Source: Desertibacillus haloalkaliphilus (GTDB lineage: Bacteria; Bacillota; Bacilli; Bacillales; KJ1-10-99). Taken from it: a DNA stretch of 64,000 nt. The DNA lies in assembly GCF_019039105.1 (NCBI RefSeq), contig NZ_JAHPIV010000015.1:1-64000 (forward strand), in the 5' to 3' direction. Of this stretch, positions 17,660-27,255 are shown piece after piece. Positions within the stretch are counted from its first letter, which is position 1. Each line of letters starts with the position of its first letter. Position numbers and translations under genes: made by a program. Below the pieces are notes generated by a model. That model was not told where the DNA came from and ran no database searches. It saw only the letters and a program-made list of their open reading frames with translations.

Positions 17660-18859
17660 CTATACCTTTTCAATAATTGTTGCGACACCTTGACCGACTC
17701 CAACACACATTGTGGCTAACCCATATCGACAATCGGTCTTCTTCATTTCATGAACTAAAGTCGTCACGATTCTTGCACCACTACACCCTAATGGGTGACC
17801 TAATGCAATCGCTCCGCCATTCACATTCACCTTGTTCGGGTCGATTCCTAATTCTCTAACACTAGCAATAGACTGAGAGGCAAAGGCCTCATTAATTTCA
17901 ACTAAATCAATATCACCTATTGAGAGTCCTGCTCTTTTTAAAGCTTTTTGTGTCGCCGGGATAGGACCGATCCCCATATAGGACGGATCAACACCAGCTG
18001 CCGCTGACGTTACGACTCTTGCTAGAGGCTTTAACTCTAATTGTTCGGCTGTTTCTTCGCTCATCATCAACAATGCACTTGCACCATCGTTAATTCCTGA
18101 GGAGTTACCAGCCGTCACTGTACCGCCTTCTTTAAAGGCGGGCGCTAAGGTTGATAGTTTTTCTTGTGTCGTATTGGCTCTGACATGTTCGTCTTGCTCG
18201 AACGTGCCCCACTCTTTCTTCCCTGTTTTGACCCCAATTGGCACAATTTCATCTGTAAATTTGCCATTTCTAATCGCTTGATCTGCTTTTTCTTGACTCA
18301 TACAAGCAAATTCATCTTGCTCTTCTCTTGAAACCTGATACTTTTCTGCCACTAGCTCAGCTGTTTCACCTAGACTAATGGGTGGATAAGCTTCTGCCAG
18401 TTTAGGATTAACCAATCTCCAGCCTATGGTTGTATCATGTAATGTTTGATTTCCTCTTGGGCCACCTAATTGTGGTTTCATCATGACATAAGGGGCACGC
18501 GTCATATTTTCTGTACCACCAGCGATAAATATATCACCAATTCCCGATTTGATCGCTGCGGTCGCTTGATTAACTGCTTCCAATCCTGATGCACATAGGC
18601 GGTTGACAGTCACACCAGGAACTGCTTCAGGTAAACCTGCTAATAACAATCCCATACGTGCCACATTTCGATTGTCTTCACCGGCCTGATTGGTACAACC
18701 AAAGAGCACATCTTCAATCAAACCATGATTGATCGGATTTCTTTTTAAAATCTCTTGAATGACATGGGCGGCTAAGTCATCAGCTCGCGTATCTTTTAAC
18801 GACCCCATATATTTTCCGATGGGTGTTCGTACTGCATCAACAATAACTGCTTCGCTCAT
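17660..18859 (-). CDS. 3-oxoadipyl-CoA/acetyl-CoA thiolase
   Basis: A 399-residue thiolase. The nucleophilic Cys89 is in VNRLCASGLEA. The C-terminal catalytic motifs are NGGAIALGHPLGCSGARI and MCVGVGQG. The N-terminus VIVDAVRTPIGKYMGSLKD and FGCTNQAGEDNRNVARM match the PaaJ/PcaF branch, so the likely reaction is cleavage of 3-oxoadipyl-CoA to succinyl-CoA and acetyl-CoA. It overlaps the upstream dehydrogenase-like gene by 4 nt. Confidence 0.88.
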   Translation of the reverse strand: MSEAVIVDAVRTPIGKYMGSLKDTRADDLAAHVIQEILKRNPINHGLIEDVLFGCTNQAGEDNRNVARMGLLLAGLPEAVPGVTVNRLCASGLEAVNQATAAIKSGIGDIFIAGGTENMTRAPYVMMKPQLGGPRGNQTLHDTTIGWRLVNPKLAEAYPPISLGETAELVAEKYQVSREEQDEFACMSQEKADQAIRNGKFTDEIVPIGVKTGKKEWGTFEQDEHVRANTTQEKLSTLAPAFKEGGTVTAGNSSGINDGASALLMMSEETAEQLELKPLARVVTSAAAGVDPSYMGIGPIPATQKALKRAGLSIGDIDLVEINEAFASQSIASVRELGIDPNKVNVNGGAIALGHPLGCSGARIVTTLVHEMKKTDCRYGLATMCVGVGQGVATIIEKV

Positions 18860-19605
18860 CTGACTTTCTCCTTTTCGCCCCTGTTTTGAAAGGAATAAAA
18901 CCCTTGTCCGGCTGTTTCACCCGTCCAACCAGCAAGCACTAACTTTTTCAACAGCGGAGCGGGACGATACCTTTCTTCACCAAGATCTCGATTTAAGCCA
19001 ACAAGGATGGCATAAACGTCATCGATCCCTATTTTTTCAGCCCACTCTAATGGCCCTAACGGATAGTTTGTGCCTTGTTTCATCGCGATGTCTATGTCTT
19101 TTGCGGAAGCCGTTCCTTCTGCAAGTGCAAAGGCTGATTCATTTACAATCATCGCTAAAATTCTTGGGAAAACAAGTCCAACTCCATCTTCAACTTCTTC
19201 CGTTTCTTTGTCTATCCGCGCAAATACTTCTTTAGCGTGGTCAACGCTTGCTGCTTTTGTTTGTAAAGCTGGAGTTATTTCAATTAAATCAATGTCATCA
19301 AGGTTGGAAAATGTCGCAAACCCTACCAATCGTTCTTGGGTTTCTAACCAAGAAGCCGCCTCAGTTGCGGTTACTCCTAATACTGTTGTGAGGATCAAAG
19401 TGCTTGCAGACACATGACGTTCAACCGATTGTAATTGTTGCTTTTTCTTTTCAATATCTAGATTTGTTGTTTCAATGACAACATCAATATTGCTTTCTAA
19501 AGGGGAAGTGCTATCAATCACTTGAACATCCTCAATCTCTGAGAATTTATCAGTTAGTACCTCAGATAAATGGTTGTCGCCTAGAATCATCAGATTAAGA
19601 CTCAT
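18856..19605 (-). CDS. degenerate 3-hydroxyacyl-CoA dehydrogenase-like protein
   Basis: A 249-residue protein aligned by eye to 3-hydroxyacyl-CoA dehydrogenases. Its N-terminal Rossmann region has ILGDNHLSEVL in place of GxGxxG. The catalytic-His segment reads GFATFSNLDD, where the active neighbour has GMHFFNPAP. The C-terminal domain is well kept (FPRILAMIVNESAFALAEG and NYPLGPLEWAEKIGID). It is therefore probably catalytically dead and may be a structural partner of the active enzyme encoded immediately upstream (11-nt overlap). E. coli PaaH carries extra C-terminal domain material in one chain, which this separate protein could supply. Confidence 0.7.
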   Translation of the reverse strand: MSLNLMILGDNHLSEVLTDKFSEIEDVQVIDSTSPLESNIDVVIETTNLDIEKKKQQLQSVERHVSASTLILTTVLGVTATEAASWLETQERLVGFATFSNLDDIDLIEITPALQTKAASVDHAKEVFARIDKETEEVEDGVGLVFPRILAMIVNESAFALAEGTASAKDIDIAMKQGTNYPLGPLEWAEKIGIDDVYAILVGLNRDLGEERYRPAPLLKKLVLAGWTGETAGQGFYSFQNRGEKEKVR

Positions 19606-20452
19606 AGCTATAAAATCCCCCTTTGGCCTTTCTACCTAACCGCCCCGATTGAACCATTCGTTCCTGGTAATAATGAGGGCGAAAACGACTTTCATTAAAA
19701 AAGCTGCCATGAACGGTCTTCGTTGTTGCGAAGTTCACGTCGATTCCGATTAAGTCTTGCAGTTCAAACGGTCCCATCTTAAACTTCCCAGCTTTTTTCA
19801 TGATGTTGTCGACTTGCTCAACGGATGCGATTTGATCCTTCATCACTCTGAGTGCTTCGTTGTAATAAGGTCGAGCAACTCGATTGACGATAAAACCAGG
19901 TGTATCTTCGCAGATGACTGGGCTTTTATGTAAGGACGTCGCTAGTTCCTTAAGAATGTCGATGGTTTCTTGTGATGTCTGAATACCTTTCACAAGTTCT
20001 ACCAACGGCATCAAAGGTGCAGGATTAAAAAAGTGCATTCCCGCAACCCGACTAGGGGATTCGACATGGCTTCCAATTTCAGTCACCGATAAGGATGACG
20101 TATTTGTCGCAAAAATGGTCTCGGGTGAACAATGCTCTTCTAACTGTTTAAAAATGTCTCGTTTGATCTCGATTTTCTCAGGGGCAGCTTCGATGATAAC
20201 CTGACATTCATTCAAATCTGCAATCACCGTTGTTGTTCGAATGCTCTCTTTCATCGCCGTACAAGACACATCGGAAATCTTTTGTTTCTCGACCAACCGA
20301 TCTAAGCGTTTAAATATAATCGTAAGGGATTGGGTAAGGATCTCTTGATTTAAGTCGTAAAGAACCACTTGAAATCCTTGCTGTGCTGATAATTGTGCAA
20401 TCCCAGCTCCCATCGTCCCCGATCCAATAACTCCAATCGTCGTAATATTCAT
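19595..20452 (-). CDS. 3-hydroxyacyl-CoA dehydrogenase (PaaH/Hbd-like)
   Basis: A 285-residue NAD-dependent enzyme, intact. It has the N-terminal dinucleotide motif GVIGSGTMGAGIAQ, the catalytic histidine in GMHFFNPAPLMPLVELV and the C-terminal domain TPGFIVNRVARPYYNEALR. It would oxidise 3-hydroxyadipyl-CoA to 3-oxoadipyl-CoA ahead of the thiolase. It is the first gene of the operon HADH - HADH-like - thiolase - ALDH. Its promoter carries the AGACGAA element shared with the paa and enoyl-CoA hydratase copy 2 promoters. Confidence 0.87.
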   Translation of the reverse strand: MNITTIGVIGSGTMGAGIAQLSAQQGFQVVLYDLNQEILTQSLTIIFKRLDRLVEKQKISDVSCTAMKESIRTTTVIADLNECQVIIEAAPEKIEIKRDIFKQLEEHCSPETIFATNTSSLSVTEIGSHVESPSRVAGMHFFNPAPLMPLVELVKGIQTSQETIDILKELATSLHKSPVICEDTPGFIVNRVARPYYNEALRVMKDQIASVEQVDNIMKKAGKFKMGPFELQDLIGIDVNFATTKTVHGSFFNESRFRPHYYQERMVQSGRLGRKAKGGFYSYES

Positions 20453-20534
20453 TTTCTCCTACACCTCTCAACGTGTTCGGTTGACACCTAACAGATCGTT
20501 ACCTCAAAACGAAAATCCTATTACGTTTTTTAAA

Positions 20535-20581
20535 CTTTCGTCTACAATTGCAAATATACAATATTATAAATTTTCTGTCAA
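20535..20581 (-). promoter_or_regulatory. promoter/operator of the dehydrogenase-thiolase operon
   Basis: Leftward TTGACA (20576-20581), 17-bp spacer, TATATT (20553-20558), then 9 nt and AGACGAA (20537-20543). Two other promoters in this block have the same -10, N9, AGACGRA arrangement. The element would cover the transcription start, consistent with repression, probably by PaaX. The remaining gap to 20800 shows no gene. Confidence 0.65.
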
Positions 20582-20800
20582 TTGGTTTTGTTATGTTTTT
20601 TTGACGACCGCATATTATTTACGTTTATAATGTTGTTTATCTGGCTGTAAACTAGGTCATAACATTTTTAAAATAGGTCGGAACTAAAAAGTTATTTGCT
20701 CTAAAATAAGCATAGAATTGGCAACGAAATAGCAATCCTATGCTCATAAAAGTTATTTATATTGTTATATAGGGGTTACAAATCAGCGATTAGTTATCCA

Positions 20801-21790
20801 TTAGACACATTCATAGTAATGGATTGGTTCATTTTGATCATTAACAGATTCATCAACATAGTGCTTTGTAAGCTTCCCGTCATTCACTAAGTATTCAAGA
20901 TGGGCTAACGTTTCAGCCATTGCGAATCGCCATTGATGTGGTGTTAACGTTTTATAGTCAAAGGTTTCCTTAGCTACTTCATAGGCTGTCGACTTTTGAA
21001 CCGCACCTAGCATGCCGTCTAAACGGGATTGATGATGACGAATTAACTCATCGATACGTGTAGATACGTCTTCAATGATATCGCCATGAGCAGATAATGC
21101 GATTCTCACATCTAACTGCCTTACTTTTTCCAAGGAAGATAGATAGTGCACCAAAGGATTTGGATCTGACTCTGGCCACAGACTAATATTCGGCGTGATT
21201 TTATCTAAAATATGGTCGCCAACAAGTAATAACTGCTCGTCTTTTTGATAAAAGCATATATGCCCATCACTATGTCCTGGTGTATGAATGACTTCCCAAG
21301 TATCTCCATCGATCACTACGTGTGAATCGTTTAATGGTGTTAATATAGGAAGCGGACGAACGTGTTTTTGAAGGTCATCCATATGTTTGACAATATCTTT
21401 TGATAATTGGTTCGGAACACCGTTGGCTAGTGACATATTACCTACTTTTATGGATTGCGTACTATCCTCTTCCCAAACCCTCTTAAACATCGCGATATCG
21501 ATTAGATGCATATAAATGGGCGCCCCTGTTAACTCTTGCATCCATCCGGCAAGGCCCGAGTGATCGGGGTGAAAATGGGTTAAATAAATCGTTTTAATTT
21601 GTGTTGGCGTAAGGTCTAACTCATGAAAAATATCATTCCAAGCTTCTTTGGCTTTCGGATAATTAAAACCAACATCAAGAAGGACAGCCTCGTTTCCCGA
21701 TCGAAAGAGGTAACAATACACATACTTCATTGGAAATGGAACAGGAATACCGATTCGATATAACCCTTTCCTAATCTCTTGAATGTTCAA
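20801..21790 (-). CDS. MBL-fold metallohydrolase
   Basis: A 329-residue metallo-beta-lactamase-fold hydrolase with the metal motif LTHFHPDHSGLAG, the later ligands in HTPGHSDGHICFY and VGDHILDKITPN, and a C-terminal helical extension common in the glyoxalase II-like/LACTB2 subgroup. It may act as a thioesterase or lactonase that releases dead-end CoA esters. The TTG start lies 13 bp after the enoyl-CoA hydratase gene at 21804, so it is the last gene of the long leftward operon beginning near 27255. Confidence 0.8.
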   Translation of the reverse strand: MNIQEIRKGLYRIGIPVPFPMKYVYCYLFRSGNEAVLLDVGFNYPKAKEAWNDIFHELDLTPTQIKTIYLTHFHPDHSGLAGWMQELTGAPIYMHLIDIAMFKRVWEEDSTQSIKVGNMSLANGVPNQLSKDIVKHMDDLQKHVRPLPILTPLNDSHVVIDGDTWEVIHTPGHSDGHICFYQKDEQLLLVGDHILDKITPNISLWPESDPNPLVHYLSSLEKVRQLDVRIALSAHGDIIEDVSTRIDELIRHHQSRLDGMLGAVQKSTAYEVAKETFDYKTLTPHQWRFAMAETLAHLEYLVNDGKLTKHYVDESVNDQNEPIHYYECV

Positions 21791-21803
21791 AGGCTCTCAC
21801 CCC

Positions 21804-22574
21804 TTATGCGTTTTTCCATTGAGGTTTTCTTTTTTCTAAGAATGAATGTAATCCTTCTTGTGCATCTTCTGTATCAATTAAATCATTTAAATAAATTTGC
21901 TCGACCTTTCCTAATGAGGCTGCAAATGTTGTGGCCATCGCTTCACGTACGGCTTGTCGAGTCACTTGTAGAGCCAATGGACTTTTACTTCGTAGGTTTG
22001 CTAGTAACTCCTCTAGTTCTCCCTCTAGCTCGTCTCTGTTTTTCACTTGATTAATAAGCCCACATGCTTGAGCTTCTTGAGCGGTTATTGTTTTACCCGT
22101 TAACAACAACTCCATGGTCTTGTTGACCCCTGTTAACCATGGGAAGACGACAACCGAGACAGGTGGAAATAAACCAAGATTAATTTCTGGTTGCCCAAAC
22201 TTGGCTTCTTCTGCCGCTATGGAAATATCACAGAATGTCGCGATTTCACATCCTCCTCCGAGTGCTGCGCCTTCAACGACAGCGATGGTCGGACATGGAA
22301 CTTTTAGGAGAAGATGAAACATTTTATGGAAGACATGGATCATTGGCTCCGCTTTATCACCGAGATGATCTTCCACCGCAACACCTGCTGAAAACGCTTT
22401 TCCTTCCCCACGAATCACTAGCCCATTTAATCCAGGTTGATCGCAGATATCCTTTAATACATCAACAATCTCCTCCATCATCTCCATGTTTAACACATTT
22501 AATGGTGGTCGATTGAGTGTTAAAAATCCAATGTTCTCCTCAACAGCAAAGCTAATATTTTGATACGTTTTCAT
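21804..22574 (-). CDS. enoyl-CoA hydratase family protein, dienoyl-CoA hydratase-like
   Basis: A 256-residue crotonase-fold enzyme with both catalytic glutamates, Glu110 (GGGCEIATFCD) and Glu130 (FGQPEINLG). The segment FSAGVAVEDHLGDKAEPMIHVFHKMFHLL resembles cyclohexa-1,5-diene-1-carbonyl-CoA hydratases, although an anaerobic benzoyl-CoA reductase is not seen. It shares little with the duplicated hydratase copies. It lies between the second nitronate-monooxygenase-type gene and the MBL gene in one operon. Confidence 0.8.
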   Translation of the reverse strand: MKTYQNISFAVEENIGFLTLNRPPLNVLNMEMMEEIVDVLKDICDQPGLNGLVIRGEGKAFSAGVAVEDHLGDKAEPMIHVFHKMFHLLLKVPCPTIAVVEGAALGGGCEIATFCDISIAAEEAKFGQPEINLGLFPPVSVVVFPWLTGVNKTMELLLTGKTITAQEAQACGLINQVKNRDELEGELEELLANLRSKSPLALQVTRQAVREAMATTFAASLGKVEQIYLNDLIDTEDAQEGLHSFLEKRKPQWKNA

Positions 22575-22598
22575 AATTCTTTTCCCTCCATTGGTTAT

Positions 22599-23585
22599 CT
22601 ATAAAAGTTGTTTATCTAGAGATCCTTGAAGCCGCTCTTTTGTTTCTTGCATTTCATGTACCATTTGTTGAATGACATCCTCAACACCTTCAATTGAACC
22701 GATTAGTCCGACGGATTGGCCAGCATGAACCCAACCATCATCCAACTTTCCTTCTAACGCAGCGATTTTATTTTTAAATCCACTAATATATGGGTAGAGC
22801 TCTCCAGGAGTGAGGTTTCCTTTTTCAACTTCAGCTACTTGTTGAACATACTCATTTTTGATCACGCGATTGGCCCCACCGACGCTCCGCTCAATGACAG
22901 TCGTTGATTGATCATTCGCTTCAACTAAAAGCTTTTTATAATCCTCGTGCGCTTGGCATTCTTTCGTCGCAATAAATCTTGTGCCTAGTTGTACACCTTC
23001 AGCTCCTAGTGCCATCGCAGCCACCATCCCTGATCCATCTGAAATCCCACCAGCTGCGACAACAGGTACATTGACTGCCTTTATCACCTGTGGAACTAAA
23101 CTGAATAAGGTTAGCTCATAAGGACTATTTCTGCCACCGGCCTCAAATCCCTCACATACAATGATGTCTGCTCCAGCTTTTTCGGCATTGATGGCATGTT
23201 TCACCGTCCCAACAATGACGATCACTTTCAGCCCTAGTTCTTTAAAAAATGGAATAAACGGCCGCGGGTCCCCAGAACCTAAGCTAACAGCATGAAGGTG
23301 TTCCTTATTCTCTTTAATAATCTCGAAGTATTCATTGTAGTGGGAGAAATAGCCACTAATCGGGATGTTTACGCCAAATGGCTTTTTTGTTTTTGTTGCA
23401 GCAATGTTTATTTGTTCTCTAAAATTATCGGGATTTCGTCCTGACACTGCGACTTGTCCAAATCCACCAGCATTTGAAACAGCTGCTGCTAATTCTCCAT
23501 TACCGACATAGGCCATCCCGCCTTCAATAATCGGGTACCGAACACCTAATAGGTCAGAAACTCGATTCATTATCATAGCATTCAC
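22599..23585 (-). CDS. nitronate monooxygenase / FabK-like flavoprotein, second copy
   Basis: A 328-residue paralogue of the protein at 6422-7384, with YPIIEGGMAYVG, VCEGFEAGGRNSP, VAAGGISDGSGM and LGTRFIATKECQ. The FMN-phosphate site is intact. The preferred start may be ATG 23576, which has GAGGTG upstream. It sits downstream of the BenE gene. Possible roles are reduction of an unsaturated acyl-CoA or oxidation of a nitro by-product; sequence alone does not decide. Confidence 0.78.
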   Translation of the reverse strand: MNAMIMNRVSDLLGVRYPIIEGGMAYVGNGELAAAVSNAGGFGQVAVSGRNPDNFREQINIAATKTKKPFGVNIPISGYFSHYNEYFEIIKENKEHLHAVSLGSGDPRPFIPFFKELGLKVIVIVGTVKHAINAEKAGADIIVCEGFEAGGRNSPYELTLFSLVPQVIKAVNVPVVAAGGISDGSGMVAAMALGAEGVQLGTRFIATKECQAHEDYKKLLVEANDQSTTVIERSVGGANRVIKNEYVQQVAEVEKGNLTPGELYPYISGFKNKIAALEGKLDDGWVHAGQSVGLIGSIEGVEDVIQQMVHEMQETKERLQGSLDKQLL

Positions 23586-23677
23586 CTCACTGTCTTAGTT
23601 TTCCTCGAAGCCACTTTTATCCGAATACATCTAGTTACTCAACACTAATAAACAAATAAAATTAAGAATATTCTGAA

Positions 23678-24904
23678 TTATGATAGTGCACGTTGTTTAA
23701 AATCATTCTTCTCAAAGATTAATGATATTAGAACGCCCCCAACAATCCCCCAAAACGGTGCACCGATATTTAAGAAGGTCACACCTGACATGGTGATCAT
23801 AAACGCAAACAGAGCGCCCATTTTGTAACGATTTGCGAAGCTCATTTCTAGACTTTTCTTTAAGACGCTGAGTAAGGCTAATCCGGCTAATAACTGAATA
23901 ATTGAAATTGGAATCATATTGATGACAGCTACCGCTACGGATGCAAATAATCCAAAAATGATCCACATCACGCCCATAATCACACCTGACTTATAACGGT
24001 TTTCTTTTGCTCCTGAGGAATCATCAGCGATAATGGCTGTCATTGGCCCTGCAATACAGGCAGAATGAGCACCAAAAAAACCATTAATGATCGAACCAAT
24101 ACCACTCCAATTGGTCATGCCATTGATGGGTGGCGTGTAATCTAAACTTTTTAAAACCCCAATGCCTTGTGAATTTTGGATCGCAATCACTGTTAAGGCG
24201 AGCGGAATCACTAATTCTCCGATAGCCTGAAGATTAAATGTAGGCAAAAAGAATTGGGGTTGAGAGATATGTACCGAAACATCATGGAGTGGAAACGGCT
24301 CAACTAACCATACGAGAATACCCGCTACGATCATCGAAGCTAATATAGGTGGGAGACGCTTGGCTAATGTACTAAAATAAGAAATAACTAAAAATACGAT
24401 AAATGCTATCCCGTTTATTATTGGTTCAGATGAAATGGATAGAAAGATATCAATTCCAAAGGGGAGTAAAACTCCAGACACCATCCCCATCATAATCGGT
24501 GTTGGTAGTCGTTCCATCACCTTATGAATCACGCCAGATAAGCCTAGTATCAATATGAAGATTCCCGTAACTAAGTAGGCACCGACCACATCTGAAAAAG
24601 AATGGTTCATTAAAGAGGTACCCACAAGGACAGCCCCAGGAATAGAAAAGGCCGCAGCGATTGGTTGACGATAATAGATTGATAAAATAACTGTCAGGAA
24701 TCCGCCGACCACATAAATAGAGAAAATCCATGATGTTGTAATCTCACTACTTAAATTCCCCATTTCCGCTGACTGCATGACTAATAGTAAAGGTCCTGTG
24801 ACACCAAAGAGCCATGCGATCCCGCCATTTGCAAATAGCGGTAGGTATACATTTGTCTGTTCATTTTCTTCTACTTTCGTTTGTATAATCGTCTCTCCTT
24901 TCAC
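23678..24904 (-). CDS. benE: benzoate:H+ symporter, BenE family
   Basis: A 408-residue integral membrane protein with about 11-12 hydrophobic segments and BenE-family hallmarks: QPIAAAFSIPGAVLVG near the N-terminus and HSACIAGPMTAI in the middle. It would import benzoate or a similar aromatic acid. It starts with GTG 24904, five bases after the paaX stop and without its own clear ribosome site, so translation is probably coupled to paaX. Together with the benzoate-CoA ligase it makes benzoate the best-supported substrate for the block. Confidence 0.85.
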   Translation of the reverse strand: MKGETIIQTKVEENEQTNVYLPLFANGGIAWLFGVTGPLLLVMQSAEMGNLSSEITTSWIFSIYVVGGFLTVILSIYYRQPIAAAFSIPGAVLVGTSLMNHSFSDVVGAYLVTGIFILILGLSGVIHKVMERLPTPIMMGMVSGVLLPFGIDIFLSISSEPIINGIAFIVFLVISYFSTLAKRLPPILASMIVAGILVWLVEPFPLHDVSVHISQPQFFLPTFNLQAIGELVIPLALTVIAIQNSQGIGVLKSLDYTPPINGMTNWSGIGSIINGFFGAHSACIAGPMTAIIADDSSGAKENRYKSGVIMGVMWIIFGLFASVAVAVINMIPISIIQLLAGLALLSVLKKSLEMSFANRYKMGALFAFMITMSGVTFLNIGAPFWGIVGGVLISLIFEKNDFKQRALS

Positions 24905-24909
24905 TGGTA

Positions 24910-25785
24910 TTAATAGATAGCAACAAAAGGATTTAACGCTTTTTCTCGATCTGGTTGAACCTCTTTATCAGGAGCAGCTTCAAATAAAGATTCAAAAAAG
25001 CGAACGGATGGCTCTGATAACAGTTGATGAATATTATAAAACAATTCAGAAGCTTTGGTTCCCGACCAATTATCTGGTAAAAGTTGACTTGGGAAACTTG
25101 GATCTTTAAATAAGAATTTACGGTATTCATGGACAAGCTCTGTCCGTTTGACAAAACACTCTTCATCGGTTAATTCATTATTTAATCCCTTTTCACGTAA
25201 CTCTTCAAATATAGGTCGGTATTTGTCAATAAAAGAATCGTACTCCCGGGCAATACTATCTAAATCCCATCCTTTACTGATGATATCTTCATTATCATGT
25301 GTAAGAATAGAACAAGACGTAAACAGTGTCGTATATTCCTGTAGACCATATGTTTGAATCATTTCAAGCACTTGGTTTTCGACTGGGTTTGGACTAATCC
25401 ATGTGCTATTAGCAATCATCCCCAGGCCAGTCCAGTTCAACTCTGTTCGGATTTGGTTTCGTAATTCACGCTTCTCCTCTGGAATCGAATACGTTAAGAT
25501 TCTCCAATAGCCATCCCAATAATGGTTCTTAATCGAATAAACCCTTTTAACCCCATCTTCCACTCGTCGATTTCCAATCTCAGTAACCGTATAATAGCTT
25601 TTATTTCCGATCTTCCTTACTTGTAATAGATCTTTTTGCACCATACGAAAAATGGCGCCTCGAACAGAAGATTCAGAGATACCGAACTTACTCATTAACT
25701 GAATTAAGCTTCCAACCCAAATTTCTCCTCCATAATATTGAATATATTCCCCATAAAGTGTGTACATCAGTGACCTAGGCTTCAA
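24910..25785 (-). CDS. paaX: PaaX-family transcriptional repressor
   Basis: A 291-residue PaaX-type regulator. The N-terminal winged helix (PRSLMYTLYGEYI, then FGISESSVRGAIFRMVQKDLL), the middle WDGYWRILTYSIPEEKRELR and the C-terminal HEYRKFLFKDPSFPSQLLPDNWSG are family signatures. PaaX proteins repress phenylacetate genes and are released by an aryl-CoA; here benzoyl-CoA is an alternative effector. The TTG start with GGAG 9 nt upstream is supported because the family N-terminus begins there. Likely targets are the three promoters sharing AGACGRA. Confidence 0.88.
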   Translation of the reverse strand: MKPRSLMYTLYGEYIQYYGGEIWVGSLIQLMSKFGISESSVRGAIFRMVQKDLLQVRKIGNKSYYTVTEIGNRRVEDGVKRVYSIKNHYWDGYWRILTYSIPEEKRELRNQIRTELNWTGLGMIANSTWISPNPVENQVLEMIQTYGLQEYTTLFTSCSILTHDNEDIISKGWDLDSIAREYDSFIDKYRPIFEELREKGLNNELTDEECFVKRTELVHEYRKFLFKDPSFPSQLLPDNWSGTKASELFYNIHQLLSEPSVRFFESLFEAAPDKEVQPDREKALNPFVAIY

Positions 25786-25899
25786 CAGTCTTCACTCCAA
25801 ACTAAGTTCATTTCTATCACTGATATAAACGTAGATGAATTTTCAATGTTTTGCAATTGTTTTCTTATAAAAGTTATTAAATTGAAATTTCAGGAGGAA

Positions 25900-26346
25900 C
25901 TAGGCGCTTAACCAAGGATTTTTGCTACTTATATTCTGTATATCTTCATTTAAAATACTAATCACATCTTCTGGGATCGGCACGGCCTTAATGTCGTTAT
26001 CCTGTTGTTTCACCCATCCTCTTAATTCATGACCGACACCTGTTCTAGTATCGCCCTTAAAGATTTGATGGGATAACTTAATGGTTTTATTATTGATTTC
26101 TTCCACAGATGTTTTGATCGTAATGATATCATCATATAATAATGGATTTTCAAATGTACAATGAACATCAAGTAGTGGCAAAATGATTCCGTGCTTTTCT
26201 TCTAAATCTAACGGAGATAGCTCACAGCTTCTAAAAAATTGGTGGCCCGCGATATCAAACCATTTAAAGTAATTTGGATAGTATACGATCCCCGCTTTGT
26301 CTGTATCGCCCCAGTTCACTCGTAGTTGAAATTCATTGCTTCTCAC
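25900..26346 (-). CDS. acyl-CoA thioesterase, 4-hydroxybenzoyl-CoA thioesterase family
   Basis: A 148-residue hotdog-fold thioesterase with the signature VNWGDTDKAGIVYYPNYFKWFD, whose Asp is the catalytic residue of the 4-HBT/YbgC group. It may hydrolyse stalled aryl-CoA esters and recover CoA, as PaaI does in phenylacetate catabolism. Start GTG 26346. It lies between the copy 2 hydratase and paaX in the same leftward unit. Confidence 0.82.
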   Translation of the reverse strand: MRSNEFQLRVNWGDTDKAGIVYYPNYFKWFDIAGHQFFRSCELSPLDLEEKHGIILPLLDVHCTFENPLLYDDIITIKTSVEEINNKTIKLSHQIFKGDTRTGVGHELRGWVKQQDNDIKAVPIPEDVISILNEDIQNISSKNPWLSA

Positions 26347-26457
26347 TACTTTTCCCCCTCTCCTATCTGCTTCATTTTTTGCAGCTGTAACTAGTAGAAA
26401 GGGCGATACCAGTTGTTGACCGATATCGCCATTCTTTTAAGTATGAACCTTAACGAA

Positions 26458-27255
26458 TTACACGCCTTTGAATTCAGGTTGACGCTTATCAATGAATGCA
26501 CTTAGACCTTCTTGAGCGTCTTGTGAACGGAATAATAAGTTTTGAAGTTCACCTTCATAGCGGATCGCTACGTTTAATGGCATTTCTTTACCGTTCATGA
26601 TCGATAGCTTAATATTTGATGTTGCATACGTTGCGCTATTTACAATCTTTCTTGCATATTCAAGCGTTTTCTCACGTGTTTCCTCTTGAGGGAAGACACG
26701 GTCTACAAGGTTGATATCTTTTGCTTCTTGAGGAGATACCGTTTCACCTGTGATGTTTAGGTCTAATGCTTTTGAATGACCCACTTGACGTGCAAGACGT
26801 TGTGTACCACCTGTACCTGCTAGTACCCCAAGGCTTACTTCTGGAAGTCCGATTTGTCCAGCTTGATCACCCATGAAGCGTAGGTCACAAGCAAGTGCCA
26901 TTTCTAATCCGCCACCAACTGTATGTCCTTCAAGACATGCAATCCAAATTTGTGGAGAGCGTGCAATCTTATCTAACGTCTCATTACAGAATAAGCAGAA
27001 TTGTGTTTTAAAGCGTGGTTCAGCTGATTTTAAGAAATTGATGTCTGCCCCTACAGAGAAGAATTTTGGAACATCACTCATAAGAATCGCAACTTTGATG
27101 TCGTTATCAAAACGGATATCATCAATCGCTGCATTTAAATCTTGATAATACTCCAAATCATAAGAGTTTGTTTTGTTTACATGTAAATGCACTTCTGCGA
27201 TCCCATTTGCTTTTTTCACCGTAAGCGTTTTCGTATTTAAAGATGCTGTTGTCAT
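26458..27255 (-). CDS. enoyl-CoA hydratase/isomerase family protein, copy 2
   Basis: A 265-residue crotonase-fold protein differing from copy 1 (15152-15949) by a single residue, with Glu118 and Glu139 conserved. It is the first gene of a leftward operon: hydratase, thioesterase, paaX, benE, flavoprotein, hydratase 3, MBL. It faces the paa operon across a 573-bp gap. Its promoter, unlike that of copy 1, carries the shared AGACGAA element, so the two copies may be expressed under different control. Confidence 0.85.
   Translation of the reverse strand: MTTASLNTKTLTVKKANGIAEVHLHVNKTNSYDLEYYQDLNAAIDDIRFDNDIKVAILMSDVPKFFSVGADINFLKSAEPRFKTQFCLFCNETLDKIARSPQIWIACLEGHTVGGGLEMALACDLRFMGDQAGQIGLPEVSLGVLAGTGGTQRLARQVGHSKALDLNITGETVSPQEAKDINLVDRVFPQEETREKTLEYARKIVNSATYATSNIKLSIMNGKEMPLNVAIRYEGELQNLLFRSQDAQEGLSAFIDKRQPEFKGV

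Noticed and set aside
21804-22574. Anaerobic benzoyl-CoA reduction pathway suggested by the dienoyl-CoA hydratase-like gene
   Set aside because: No benzoyl-CoA reductase subunits or matching dehydrogenase set are present; the di-iron epoxidase indicates an aerobic route.
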